DNA from: Trichobilharzia szidati
Taxonomy: Eukaryota > Platyhelminthes > Trematoda > Strigeidida > Schistosomatidae
Direction: 5' to 3'
Length of the DNA stretch: 64,000 bases
Assembly (NCBI GenBank): GCA_944472155.2
Contig: OX235272.1
Coordinates: 14,988,354-15,052,353 of the forward strand
Notes under the pieces: model-generated
Databases searched by the model: none
Told to the model about the DNA's origin: nothing
Seen by the model: only the letters and a program-made list of their open reading frames with translations
Translations under genes and position numbers: made by a program
Shown here: positions 60,701 through 64,000 of the stretch, piece after piece
Layout of the letters: every line of letters begins with the position of its first letter
How positions within the stretch are numbered: position 1 is the first letter of the stretch

Positions 60701-62493
60701 GCAAAGAATAGGATGAAATGAAGATGTTCTAATGAAGCCCTATGTCCCACTCGGAATGTAAGGGAATAATAAGGATGATAAGAAAAAAATAAGCGGGTCA
60801 TTGGGAGTCTAAATCAATAAAGCAGCACAAACATACACGCGCACATATACTCAATCTGATTATTGAAAACACAATAATCAGTTGGTCATTTTATAAGTTC
60901 TATCACATCCTCCTTTTATAATAACATCAAGTCCATAGATTCACCAGACTTCAAAGTAGACATAATCTCAATCTTGAAGGTGCACAATCAAAGGAAAACG
61001 TATACAATGTCTGGCTACAGCTTATAGGGGCCATAAGAATCCATCTCCTACGTCACCTCCTAACTTAGTGATAGGGGGTGAAGTGATAGAACATGTTGAC
61101 CACTTCACCTATTTGGGAAGTTGTATCAACACCAACGGATTGATTGGTGACGAAATCTCAGCACGGATCCAAAAAGCTCGGGCTGCTTTCGCTAACTTAC
61201 ACCATCTGTGACGTAGGCGTGACATCCGACTAGCGACCAAGGGACGTGTGTACTGCTCAGCTGTACTGCTCGCTCCGTCCTTCTCTATGGCTCTGAAACA
61301 TGGCCAATACCAGTTGAAGACATGAAAAGGTTCACTATTCTGGATCATAGATGTCTACGATCTCTTTCTCACGTTAGGTAACATAATAAGGTAAGTAATG
61401 TAGACGTTAGGCGTTGAGTGTTGGGCAAAGAAGGAAAATCAATAGACGAGGCTATAAAGTCACACAGATTGAGATGGCTAGGTCACGTGTTGCGCATGCC
61501 TAACTATCGCCTCCCCCATCCCGACGGGCATTACTAGCTAGCTGATATAGGTGCATGTTGGAAAAGAGTAAGCGGTGGCCAAACAAAGACATCGCATCAA
61601 TCAATCCATGAAAGTTAAACTGAGTCAGGTAGGGAGATGCAGACTTCCGGGTTGGTTGGGATACCCTCGGGACTCTAAGAATCAATCCATGGCTGAAGAC
61701 AGACAATAGGTGACATGGCTCAAAATCGTTGTCAATGGTTTACACAGATGTATTCAGTCTCTGTAATCTTCAGTCTCATATTCCTTCCTACCATTACTCA
61801 TTCTCTTTCACTCTTATACTTGTCAAAACTCTATTGATTCTCTTCACTCATCTTACTGTCTTGTCTACCTTTGTGTACTATTTGGAACGTGGCAACTCGA
61901 ACTGCTGCACTTCGGTGCCAAGTTTTATGTTGAATCCAGCCAGCCAGTATCGTACTCACTTCTTGAGACCAATGCTCGTCGGTTATAGTATAATTCTATA
62001 TCGGTTCCAATTAGTGTGCTGAGTTTTCAAACTATGAAAATTTAAACTGACGAGCTGTTTGTTGATACGCCAGTCAGTCAAGTATATATCTGAAAAAAGA
62101 CATCTTACATCACATCAACAGGATTTCGAGTTGACAAAAATTAAAATAAGGGTTTAAAGCTGACGGCATATTGGTTTAAGGAATCGGCTTTCAACCTAAT
62201 GAATCATCGGTTTGAGTATCACTGGGTTAACTAACTGAGTGTGGCTCATTAGCAAAGTAAGTAGAAGATCTACACCGGTTAATTGTGAGTTCAACCAATT
62301 CAACTACGCTAAACCAAAAAAAGAACTATTTGAAAGTATAAGGGAGCAGAATAGTCAAAATTACCTGTATGACTAATATTATTATTATGATTGCGATCAA
62401 TGTCAACAGGTTTAATAGTCGACTCCATGTATTGTTCATCACTTAATGATCCGCTGAATAGATTACGTCGATTCGCATGATCAATTTGAGAAT
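30744..62493 (-). CDS. CLSPN: Claspin-like replication-checkpoint protein (12 exons, 5' and 3' ends missing)
   Basis: Claspin links ATR to Chk1 at stalled replication forks and helps fork progression in the nucleus. Twelve minus-strand exons, 2261 nt, join in one frame: 62493-62365, 59590-59483, 57031-56918, 55127-55011, 52905-52862, 49291-48930, 47272-47023, 44070-43992, 39878-39541, 37347-37257, 35825-35533, 31079-30744. All borders are AG/GT and all phases agree. The assignment rests on blocks recalled from Claspin C-termini: an acidic stretch, then FVDEEAELSGDEN, then ELYLEDGDLHTEDGR followed by RFRWRGLD, and later RGSLLSRP. The product is highly acidic with Asp/Glu runs. N-terminal exons lie outside the window; the stop-bearing exon was not located. 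Introns reach about 4.5 kb and are full of retroelements. Exon borders were found by eye, so small extra exons could be missed. Confidence 0.85.
31240..31867 (-). mobile_element. Penelope-like element fragment with inverted flanks
   Basis: The minus frame 31869-31426 encodes a GIY-YIG endonuclease: TIYKINCMNCNKHYIGQSGR (Cys pair plus Y-I-G), PLRIRIQEHKSDVK, then SMHIDNYGHQFHWDNVKIL and REFLEAWYSNGNAINKH. This is the C-terminal domain of Penelope-like proteins. Arms at 31240-31280 and 31829-31867 are inverted copies containing AACTAAACCAACCAGCTCAG. The RT domain is absent. Confidence 0.85.
31275..31315 (-). ncRNA. Hammerhead-like motif at Penelope terminus (decayed)
   Basis: Minus strand: CTGAAGA, then a 7-bp stem GTTGTCC / GGACGAC with loop AGAA, then GAAA. 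The pattern fits the minimal hammerheads described in Penelope-like terminal repeats; the CTGATGA core is changed to CTGAAGA and the NUH site is unclear. Confidence 0.5.
32124..32730. repeat. Inverted duplication of a ribozyme-bearing SINE
   Basis: Arms 32124-32365 and 32491-32730 are about 240-bp inverted copies around a 125-bp spacer. Each arm has a tRNA-like part (CAGTGGCTGAATG; GGGTTTCAAATCCC) and a hammerhead. In the right arm ACTG 32629-32632 pairs with CAGT 32670-32673 (stem I), with TTCC/GGAT as stem II and GAAACAGCAGCTGTC after it. Both arms carry the same core changes (CCGATGA). Confidence 0.85.
32629..32673 (+). ncRNA. Hammerhead ribozyme remnant (right arm)
   Basis: Layout: ACTG, CCGATGA, TTCC-loop-GGAT, GAAA, ACAGCAGCTGT-type stem III, C, CAGT. 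Predicted cleavage after C32669. The core U4 is C and the first stem II pair is T-T, so activity is doubtful. A mirror copy is at about 32180-32226 on the minus strand. Confidence 0.6.
33027..34450 (-). mobile_element. CR1/Jockey family with (ATT)n tail, copy 1
   Basis: Minus strand: GAKFVRCAFLDYTSAFNSVR (motif A) and WVVNWLQSYFSGRKQYT near 34440-34310, then MNFAKFTDDLTIS (active-site DD, with Y changed to T) at 34190. LGLILSSDLPWSS-like sequence and the C-terminus TIPYEARILFDENCVRDEL follow at 33455. The 3' end is GGAATAAAGCAGATTATTATT at 33050-33027. Stops and frameshifts present; lies in the last Claspin intron seen. Confidence 0.8.
34624..35445 (-). mobile_element. RTE-family-2 copy, 5'-truncated
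   Basis: Minus strand: CAA-repeat coding Gln run near 35370, then NNRLHQPTWEAS-like, ATIRMDQRLALRV (35115), RDQQQRGISGNERTNS and KKWRWIGWSY-like. The 3' tail rc is TGAAGCCCTATGTTCCTCTA then (AAT)n at 34640-34624. Confidence 0.8.
35533..35825 (-). CDS. CLSPN: Claspin-like exon, Asp/Asn/Thr-rich
   Basis: 293 nt, acceptor TTTTAAAG, donor GTAAGT. It encodes GKTTKSCHVVKNASISNFLK, then a Thr/Ser-rich and an Asp-rich part, ending VKLPVVR. Flanked closely by an RTE copy starting at about 35945 and another ending at about 35440, so the exon is squeezed between two insertions. Confidence 0.75.
35945..37090 (+). mobile_element. SR2-like RTE retrotransposon copy
   Basis: Starts inside the RT. LVELEYADDIVLLGEDADK gives YADD at about 36057-36068. 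Then MRFAPAKCKMMLQDW, EVVEHVDRFTYLGS, ISARIQKASFAYASLRRLW, RVYCSSVRSVLLYG, FDHRCLRSISRVKWYNKVSN and GKSIDEAVKLHRLRWLGYVL. Frameshifts near 36290 and 36580. The 3' UTR has CAAAGTTCTATGTCGAAAAC. The SR2 name is by resemblance to the schistosome RTE family and needs a search. Confidence 0.85.
37091..38645. other. Intronic interval (except exon at 37257-37347)
   Basis: About 37800-37900 may be a very decayed SINE (CACGGATTCGAACTCCAG). Nothing else recognised. Confidence 0.35.
37257..37347 (-). CDS. CLSPN: Claspin-like small exon
   Basis: 91 nt, acceptor TTTTACAG, donor GTGAGT; phase 0 in, phase 1 out. It encodes VLSLGRKALMKTQTKMQTQI and then VKNKISANR, basic and probably helical. It sits where Claspin has its K-A-rich segment after the FRW block. 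Confidence 0.75.
38661..38863 (+). mobile_element. tRNA-derived SINE with 13-bp target duplication
   Basis: GCGTCGGTGGCATAGCGG head, GGGGTTCAATCCCCGA B box, and a tail with GCTTGAAGCCTTATGTTCCA ending in an A-rich run. ACTTTGGTTAACA occurs at 38648-38660 and 38864-38876. The head can still fold a 7-bp acceptor-like stem (GCGTCGG with CCGGCGC). Confidence 0.88.
39196..39240. repeat. (AT)n microsatellite
   Basis: About 20 AT units. Other runs are at 20300-20325 (AT), 14130-14150 (AT) and 57763-57790 (AAT). Confidence 0.95.
39541..39878 (-). CDS. CLSPN: Claspin-like exon, acidic DPFADQL region
   Basis: 338 nt, acceptor ATACTATAG, donor GTAAGT. The first two bases complete an Asp codon, giving FRWRGLD-NDDPFADQLN across the junction. 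Asp-, Ser- and Asn-rich sequence with RWLRGPLGSKL follows, then poly-Asp/Asn. Trinucleotide slippage probably shaped its length. Confidence 0.8.
39995..41411 (+). mobile_element. CR1/Jockey family with (ATT)n tail, copy 2
   Basis: Frame 40033-40653 is open for 206 codons after the RT active site: NPSKCQTTDFSFRHKRDL, AKYLGLVLSSDLTWTSHILT, LLKKDYTILRRMLKVV and CISSTRTRNQYKIIYARTTK. An AT-rich 3' UTR ends GGAATAAAGCAAATTATTAT. 5'-truncated just before the active site; antisense to the host gene. Confidence 0.82.
41493..42177. repeat. Interval bounded by about 37-bp terminal inverted repeats
   Basis: ATTAAAAGTCAATCTGAACG with AAGAATATTCTTTT at 41507-41543 recurs inverted at 42136-42174. The inner 600 bp is AT-rich and has no clear ORF. 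This fits a MITE-like non-autonomous DNA transposon. Confidence 0.6.
42185..42405 (+). mobile_element. tRNA-derived SINE, decayed copy
   Basis: AGTGGTGGAGTGTTTGCCAA and GTCCGGATTTCGATTTCTGG follow the head of the 38.66-kb SINE with many changes. The body has GGAAGGTCGGACGCGAAGCT and CCGCTACTGAAAGTTCAA. No duplication found. Confidence 0.65.
42410..43400. other. Intronic interval, no element recognised
   Basis: Minus frames at 42922-42725 and 42773-42537 (YTYAAKISDSKLCDNHKTFE) might come from a decayed transposon, but I recognise no family. Confidence 0.35.
43408..43456 (+). ncRNA. Hammerhead-like motif with 6-bp stem I
   Basis: ACACTG (43408-43413) pairs with CAGTGT (43451-43456). CTGATGA is exact at 43414-43420, and stem II GCTCG/CGAGC is at 43421-43425 and 43434-43438. 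The next four bases are GAGA, not GAAA, and stem III is weak, so it should not cleave as it stands. It lies 40 bp before the LTR copy. Confidence 0.5.
43496..43967 (+). mobile_element. LTR copy split by an RTE-family-1 insertion
   Basis: It starts TGTGGTGAGAGCTGTCTGCT like the solo LTR at 1391 and ends, truncated, at AATAAACGATC. An RTE 3' fragment (43563-43708) sits inside it, flanked by TTACGTCCCAAA at 43551-43562 and 43709-43720. The LTR stops about 25 bp from a Claspin exon. Confidence 0.8.
43563..43708 (+). mobile_element. RTE-family-1 3' end, 146 bp
   Basis: Only the last part is present: AACATGGACGCAGGTGAAAA, TGAAGCCCTATGTTCCACTA and the (AAT)n tail. A 12-bp target duplication shows a complete, severely 5'-truncated insertion. 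Confidence 0.9.
43992..44070 (-). CDS. CLSPN: Claspin-like exon, YLxDGDLH block
   Basis: 79 nt, acceptor ATATTTCAG, donor GTAATT; phase 0 in, phase 1 out. It encodes ELYLEDGDLHTEDGR and, a few residues on, RFRWRGL. Claspin proteins carry a close match (Y-L-x-D-G-D-L-H ... F-R-W-K). An antisense LTR remnant ends only about 25 bp beyond the donor. Confidence 0.87.
44373..44425 (+). ncRNA. Hammerhead remnant of Sm-alpha type
   Basis: TTGATGA 44377-44383, GACGAAACGAGTGTC 44396-44409, then CTGGATTCCAC. Stem I TCGG/CTGG pairs with two wobbles. The end GTCCTGGATTCCAC is typical of Sm-alpha ribozymes. C3 is T and stem II has mismatches, so it is probably inactive. Confidence 0.55.
44755..45020. mobile_element. 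Ribozyme SINE copy (same family as 32.1-32.7 kb), rearranged
   Basis: A minus-oriented tRNA-like part (CAGGGTTCGAACCCAGGGCC) comes first. A plus-oriented ribozyme end follows: ACTAGAACGAAACAGCTG at 44951-44968, then TTTAGTACTCCCAGG. The orientation change suggests another inverted or composite copy. Confidence 0.6.
45021..45920. other. Intronic interval
   Basis: No coding frame. GC-richer, repeat-like text at 45130-45520 was not assigned. Confidence 0.35.
45925..46905 (+). mobile_element. CR1/Jockey family with (ATT)n tail, copy 3
   Basis: Frame 45951-46529 (192 codons): EIKYLDVILSADLSWSSHIL, ISKKIFRLTCYVKKLRHSGI, LLKKDYNIILRRMLKVVSRV and STIPYLARVLCHQESNRR. The 3' end is GGAATAAAGCAAATTATTAT. 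It is intact where copy 2 has a short deletion after YIKN. Antisense to the host gene. Confidence 0.82.
47023..47272 (-). CDS. CLSPN: Claspin-like exon, EAELSG block
   Basis: 250 nt, acceptor CAATGTTTAG, donor GTAATG. It encodes FRVNDFVDEEAELSGDEN, an acidic stretch, then a basic stretch ending DQDLREIRILK. Vertebrate Claspin has a similar F-V-x-x-E-A-E-L-S-G segment followed by acidic sequence; this is the strongest identity marker in the gene. Confidence 0.85.
47465..47670 (+). mobile_element. tRNA-derived SINE, decayed copy
   Basis: CAACACGTGGTCTAGTGTTC and GATTCCCAGCCGACGCATTC match the SINE head; GCTACTGAAACTTCAAGCTG matches the body. The LINE-like 3' tail is mostly lost. Confidence 0.6.
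47755..48645 (+). mobile_element. RTE-family-1 copy with internal deletion
   Basis: VNTGVRQGCL, DLDFTDDLCLMSHKIED (ADD changed to TDD), and a Gln run at about 48070. After ACTTATCTAGGGAGCATTGT the copy jumps to AGAAACTTGGCGG, losing about 200 nt present at 29.95-30.15 kb. C-terminus and (AAT)n tail follow. Confidence 0.85.
48650..50320. other. Intronic interval (except exon at 48930-49291)
   Basis: No repeat or frame recognised outside the exon. Confidence 0.4.
48930..49291 (-). CDS. CLSPN: Claspin-like exon, acidic region
   Basis: 362 nt. It starts SSRRRRVLILDD, followed by long Asp/Glu runs and a short Gln run, and ends in Lys codons at a GTAATT donor. Reading on past the donor would meet a TAA at once, so this could be mistaken for a terminal exon. 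The AA left at the donor plus A from the next exon gives another Lys and continues into FRVNDFVDEEAELSG, which supports splicing. The acceptor is TTTACGAGTAG. Confidence 0.78.
50325..52110 (-). mobile_element. SR2-like RTE retrotransposon, longest copy
   Basis: Minus strand: KATGPDGITPEVLKYGGD (52080), IIPIFKKGDKSSCDNHRGIS, NQAGFRPGRGCIDHIFTLRQ, LALKAAFDSVDREVLWQ (motif A; the first Asp is Leu), TSGVRQGCPL. After a frameshift come LIDLEYADDIVLLGEDADK (about 51375-51390) and the C-terminus HRLRWLGQVLRMPS (50800). The 3' UTR ends near TAGAACTTGACACCG rc at 50345. 5' endonuclease missing. Confidence 0.88.
52290..52655 (+). mobile_element. Non-LTR 3' end, SR2-like tail
   Basis: The end carries GTACTTCAGTGTAAAGTTCT then ATGTTGAAAATCC, the same terminal box as the SR2-like copies. 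The upstream part differs, so it may be a sister family. Confidence 0.6.
52862..52905 (-). CDS. CLSPN: Claspin-like micro-exon
   Basis: 44 nt, acceptor TATATTTAG, donor GTAAGA; phase 1 in, phase 0 out. It encodes PQDSSLPSSMPSTQ. It links the repeat exons to the acidic exon: G from copy 4 plus AC gives Asp, and it ends on a full codon as the next exon needs. Such short exons are common in schistosomes. Confidence 0.7.
53340..54440 (-). mobile_element. RTE-family-2 copy
   Basis: Minus strand: TAVRQAGCLLSSMIFLIAVD, LEYLDFADDICLISHKLEDM (active site about 54240), KTDVVMKIPDQHHQQQQQQQ at 54110, LQASGTDEDIKTARIGKARQ. The 3' tail rc TGAAGCCCTATGTTCCTCTA ends near 53345. Confidence 0.85.
54445..54900. 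mobile_element. Ribozyme SINE copies, decayed
   Basis: ATTACGGATTGATATCAGTG (54457) and GATCACGAATTGATATCGAT (54800) are two starts of the same terminal block. CGACGAAACAGCTG at 54836-54849, then CAGTACTCTCTGG, is a ribozyme 3' half. No complete ribozyme is left. Confidence 0.55.
55011..55127 (-). CDS. CLSPN: Claspin-like exon, duplicated repeat copy 4 (most divergent)
   Basis: 117 nt, acceptor TTTTTTAAG, donor GTACTT, phase 1-1. It encodes THKDHENDCNLFGEST then HDQSEVFMDSITKPN. The tail (F-M-D-S) is close to copy 2 and the TKPN end is close to copy 3, but the central motif has become LFGES. A second AG two bases downstream could be used but would break the phase. Confidence 0.75.
55255..55920 (+). 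mobile_element. RTE-family-1 copy, C-terminal part
   Basis: It starts CTTATCTAGGGAGCACTGTC, then NREGEKHIHQPETNLEIF frame text, CRRKWRWIGYSLAEEATHWV in frame, and the tail TGAAGCCCTATGTTCCACTA with (AAT)n at 55910. Several small deletions. Confidence 0.85.
56015..56875 (+). mobile_element. Divergent RTE-like copy
   Basis: AFDSVDRGVSWKLLQHYRVH, INLIQQLKGNAICQGVHNEN and VRQDCLPSWMVLLIV, then DLDFTDRYMSSVTQTRRP. It follows the family-1 layout with much lower similarity. The tail GTTGAAGGTCTATATTCCCC is a weak version of the shared end. Confidence 0.7.
56918..57031 (-). CDS. CLSPN: Claspin-like exon, duplicated repeat copy 3
   Basis: 114 nt, acceptor GTTACAG, donor GTATGT, phase 1-1. It encodes SQIQHDNRHNLFAGSL then CNQTQAFIDETTKPN. 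The residue before the conserved Gly is Ala here, where copies 1 and 2 have Ser and Thr. Confidence 0.82.
57310..57490 (+). mobile_element. Ribozyme SINE copy with hammerhead remnant
   Basis: GGCTGAATGGTCAACG (A-box region) and AGAAGGTCCTGGG, then the ribozyme at 57381-57428: CACTG, CTGAACA, GTCCC-loop-GGGA, GAAC, AACAGCTGTC, TAGTG. The core is changed at U7, G8 and in GAAA. Confidence 0.6.
57491..58110. other. Intronic interval
   Basis: (AAT)n at 57763-57790. No coding frame or element otherwise recognised. Confidence 0.4.
58115..58855 (+). mobile_element. RTE-family-1 copy, C-terminal part
   Basis: AACAACAGCAACATCCACCA, MKEVTSFTYLGSIVSTTS, then the C-terminus CRRKWRWTGHSPAEEVTRWV. The tail TTGAAGCCGTATGTTCCACT ends with (AAT)n at 58855. 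Confidence 0.85.
58860..60090. other. Intronic interval (except exon at 59483-59590)
   Basis: A 108-codon plus frame at 59761-60087 (YFQDGHPLTFLLNGGNEVWL) is not recognised and has no visible promoter or repeat context; it may be chance. Confidence 0.35.
59483..59590 (-). CDS. CLSPN: Claspin-like exon, duplicated repeat copy 2
   Basis: 108 nt, acceptor GTCCACAG, donor GTGGGT, phase 1-1. It encodes SQIHHDNRRHLFTGSL then CGDHRSQSFMDST. It can be aligned along its whole length with the exons at 62.4 and 57.0 kb. Confidence 0.82.
60095..60315 (-). mobile_element. SR2-like RTE 3' end, short copy
   Basis: On the minus strand it starts GGCGCAGATGCATCCACTCC and ends TGCAAAGTTCTACATTGAAA, as in the 3' UTRs at 36.9-37.1 kb and 62.8-63.0 kb. 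Confidence 0.75.
60565..60785 (+). mobile_element. RTE-family-1-like 3' fragment, divergent
   Basis: CACGTCAGGTCATCGCTGGA and the tail TGAAGCCCTATGTCCCACTC with GGGAATAATAAGG. Resembles the divergent copy ending at 56875. Confidence 0.7.
61048..61945 (+). mobile_element. SR2-like RTE copy, C-terminal part
   Basis: EVIEHVDHFTYLGSCINTNG, ISARIQKARAAFANLHHL, RRRDIRLATKGRVYCSAV, then IDEAIKSHRLRWLGHVLRMP with shifts. The 3' UTR has CTTCGGTGCCAAGTTTTATG and TTGAATCCAG. Starts after the RT active site. Confidence 0.82.
62365..62493 (-). CDS. CLSPN: Claspin-like exon, duplicated repeat copy 1
   Basis: 129 nt with a GCTAACAG acceptor and a GTAATT donor. It is a symmetric phase 1-1 exon: two bases complete the incoming codon and one G is left over. 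It encodes SQIDHANRRNLFSGSL followed by an Asn-rich tail. It matches the three next exons in phase and motif, so it belongs to a tandem exon duplication. This is the most 5' exon seen; upstream exons must lie beyond the window end. Confidence 0.8.
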
Positions 62494-62824
62494 CTGTTAG
62501 CATATAAAAGAAAAACAAAAAAAACACGACGAAGTCAGGAAGACACCGAAAACAGAAAGTATAGAAGTTACTTAATTGGCAGTGAATAGCAGCAGAATTC
62601 ATAATGCACACTTCGTCCTATTTGAGGCTCATCAACTGGATGCGCCTAAATCCCACTGAGATATTCATACCCCACACATATCGCTTCAAACAAGTAACTT
62701 TGGGTTAATAAACCTAGCTATATAGAGACATCAGTTCAAGGAACTCATATATCAAGAAGGAGATGACAAACATGAATAAATACACAGAAAATAAATTTAG
62801 CTATTAATAGTAAAATCGGTCGGT

Positions 62825-63705
62825 CGGTTTTCGACATAGAACTTTGCACATATGTGCGGAAGTTCAAGTCGCCACACTCCATACTTGTAGCACACAAAGC
62901 AACACAAGAAAGTAGGAGAAATGCATAATATAAACAGTAAACAGAGGTGTGAGACAAAGGTATAGTAATAACGAAGAACAAAACAGTTTCATTGGAAATC
63001 ATGAGTCACAAGGAGTGGATGCATCTGCGCCAGCCATTGACAACGATTTTGAGCTAGCCATGTCACCAATTGTTTCCAACCATTGATTTACCGTCCCGAG
63101 GACCCCAACTAGTCAGGAAGTCTACACCTTCTTACGTGGCTGGCTTAGACTAACTGTTGTAGATTTCATTGACTGGTGACATGTTTTCGTTTGACCGCCG
63201 CTAGCTAACTCTTTTCCAGCGTGACCCTATATCAGCTAACATTGCCCATTGTCGAGGAAGGCGATGACTACGCTAGGCTTACGTAACACATGTCCTGACC
63301 ATCTCAATCGATGTAATTTCACAGCCTCGTCGATTGATTTCCCCTCCCTCCTTACCTAGCACTCGACCGATGCCTAACCTCAATACTGCTCACCTTATTA
63401 TACCACGTCACACGGGAGATAGAACGCAGACACCTATGATCGAAGACAGCTAATCTTTTCATGTGTTGCGCTCTCAATGGCCAGGTCTTGCTCACAGCCA
63501 TAAAGGAGGACGGAGCGGACTGTTGAGCAGTACGCACGCCCTTTGGTCGATAGTCGGATATGACGTCTACGCCAAAGACGGCACAAACTGGTATATGCAA
63601 AACTAGCCCTCTGTATTCGTGCTGAGATTTCGTCAGAGATCAACCCGTTGGGGCTGATAGTACTTCTCAAGTAAGTGAAGCGGTCAACGTGAATAGTATA
63701 TCTCA
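62825..63705 (-). mobile_element. SR2-like RTE copy, C-terminal part
   Basis: The minus frame 63706-63434 reads DRFTYLRSTISPNGLISDEI, ARIQRASFAYTSLCRLWRRR, RAYCSTVRSVLLYGCE; then FDHRCLRSISRVTWYNKVSS. It ends at TGCAAAGTTCTATGTCGAAA rc near 62835. It faces the copy at 61048, 3' end to 3' end. Confidence 0.82.
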
Positions 63706-63919
63706 CTTAGTTAATAATTAATAGTAAAATTAACTAAGTGAAAGATACGAAGCCTAAATTATAACGAAAAAACACATTGTATATGCTACAAATGAACAGA
63801 GTTTCACTCTGCAATGAAGCATTATAGTAACTTTTAGAGAAGTCCATATGGAACTCAGAAGATCAGTATATCCTTCTAGGTCCTTGCTGGAGTTCACTTC
63901 CATATATAAAACAAGCAAA

Positions 63920-64000
63920 CTGTTACAGGTTTGATCGCGAGCTGACATCAGTTTGAGAACCATTAGATAACCACGGGGTACTCAGGAGCTGTTACGGCCT
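63920..64000 (-). mobile_element. Ribozyme SINE end, cut by window
   Basis: TTTGATCGCGAGCTGACATC and GTACTCAGGAGCTGTTACGG are the reverse complement of the terminal block and ribozyme 3' half seen at 32.7 kb. The rest lies outside. Confidence 0.55.

Noticed and set aside
61729..62022. Hydrophobic frame shared with 50541-50197 (minus)
   Set aside because: It is the 3' UTR of SR2-like RTE copies read in an alternative frame; similarity reflects the repeat.
63754..63963. Minus frame with an AG at TGTAACAG as another Claspin exon
   Set aside because: It partly overlaps a SINE terminal block, has no clear donor in phase, and no resemblance to the repeat exons.

Overview
The window looks like a schistosome (blood fluke, Platyhelminthes) chromosome. 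The evidence is AT-rich DNA, long introns packed with retroelements, RTE-, CR1/Jockey- and Penelope-like fragments, a degenerate Ty3/gypsy copy, CACTA- and Merlin-like transposase fragments, and several SINE-like units that carry decayed hammerhead ribozymes, which is a known schistosome trait. I cannot name the species from sequence alone.

The right half (about 30.7-62.5 kb) holds one host gene on the minus strand. I read it as Claspin, the replication-checkpoint mediator that presents Chk1 to ATR. I found twelve exons by eye. Every one has AG/GT borders and all eleven junctions are phase-compatible, giving 753 codons. The conserved C-terminal Claspin block is split over exons at 49.3, 47.2, 44.0, 39.7, 37.3, 35.7 and 31.0 kb. 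Upstream of it lie four tandemly duplicated, symmetric phase-1 exons (55.1, 57.0, 59.5, 62.4 kb) that encode variants of one motif. The N-terminal exons lie beyond base 64000. The last exon was not found. About 29.5 kb of intron surrounds 2.26 kb of coding sequence.

Those introns are a layered retroelement record. An RTE family with a TGAAGCCCTATGTTCC-type 3' tail and (AAT)n end occurs at least six times inside the introns, always on the plus strand, antisense to the gene. A second RTE family (SR2-like), a CR1/Jockey family with an (ATT)n tail, tRNA-derived SINEs that share the RTE 3' tail, LTR remnants and a Penelope-like GIY-YIG fragment fill the rest.

The left half (1-30 kb) shows no host gene. 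From left to right it has: a CR1/Jockey fragment broken by a solo LTR; a near-complete CR1/Jockey element (1.9-6.1 kb) with ORF1 and ORF2, a SINE inserted in its endonuclease and an internal RT deletion; an RTE endonuclease remnant; a striking 190-bp palindrome beside a CR1 endonuclease fragment; a deletion derivative joining ORF1 to the RT tail; a heavily mutated Ty3/gypsy element (15.8-18.5 kb); a CACTA-type region (19.2-25.2 kb) with two transposase fragments, GGGGACA arrays and about 0.6-kb direct repeats; an Sm-alpha-like ribozyme SINE; RTE fragments; and a Merlin-like transposase piece. None of the elements appears intact enough to move by itself.
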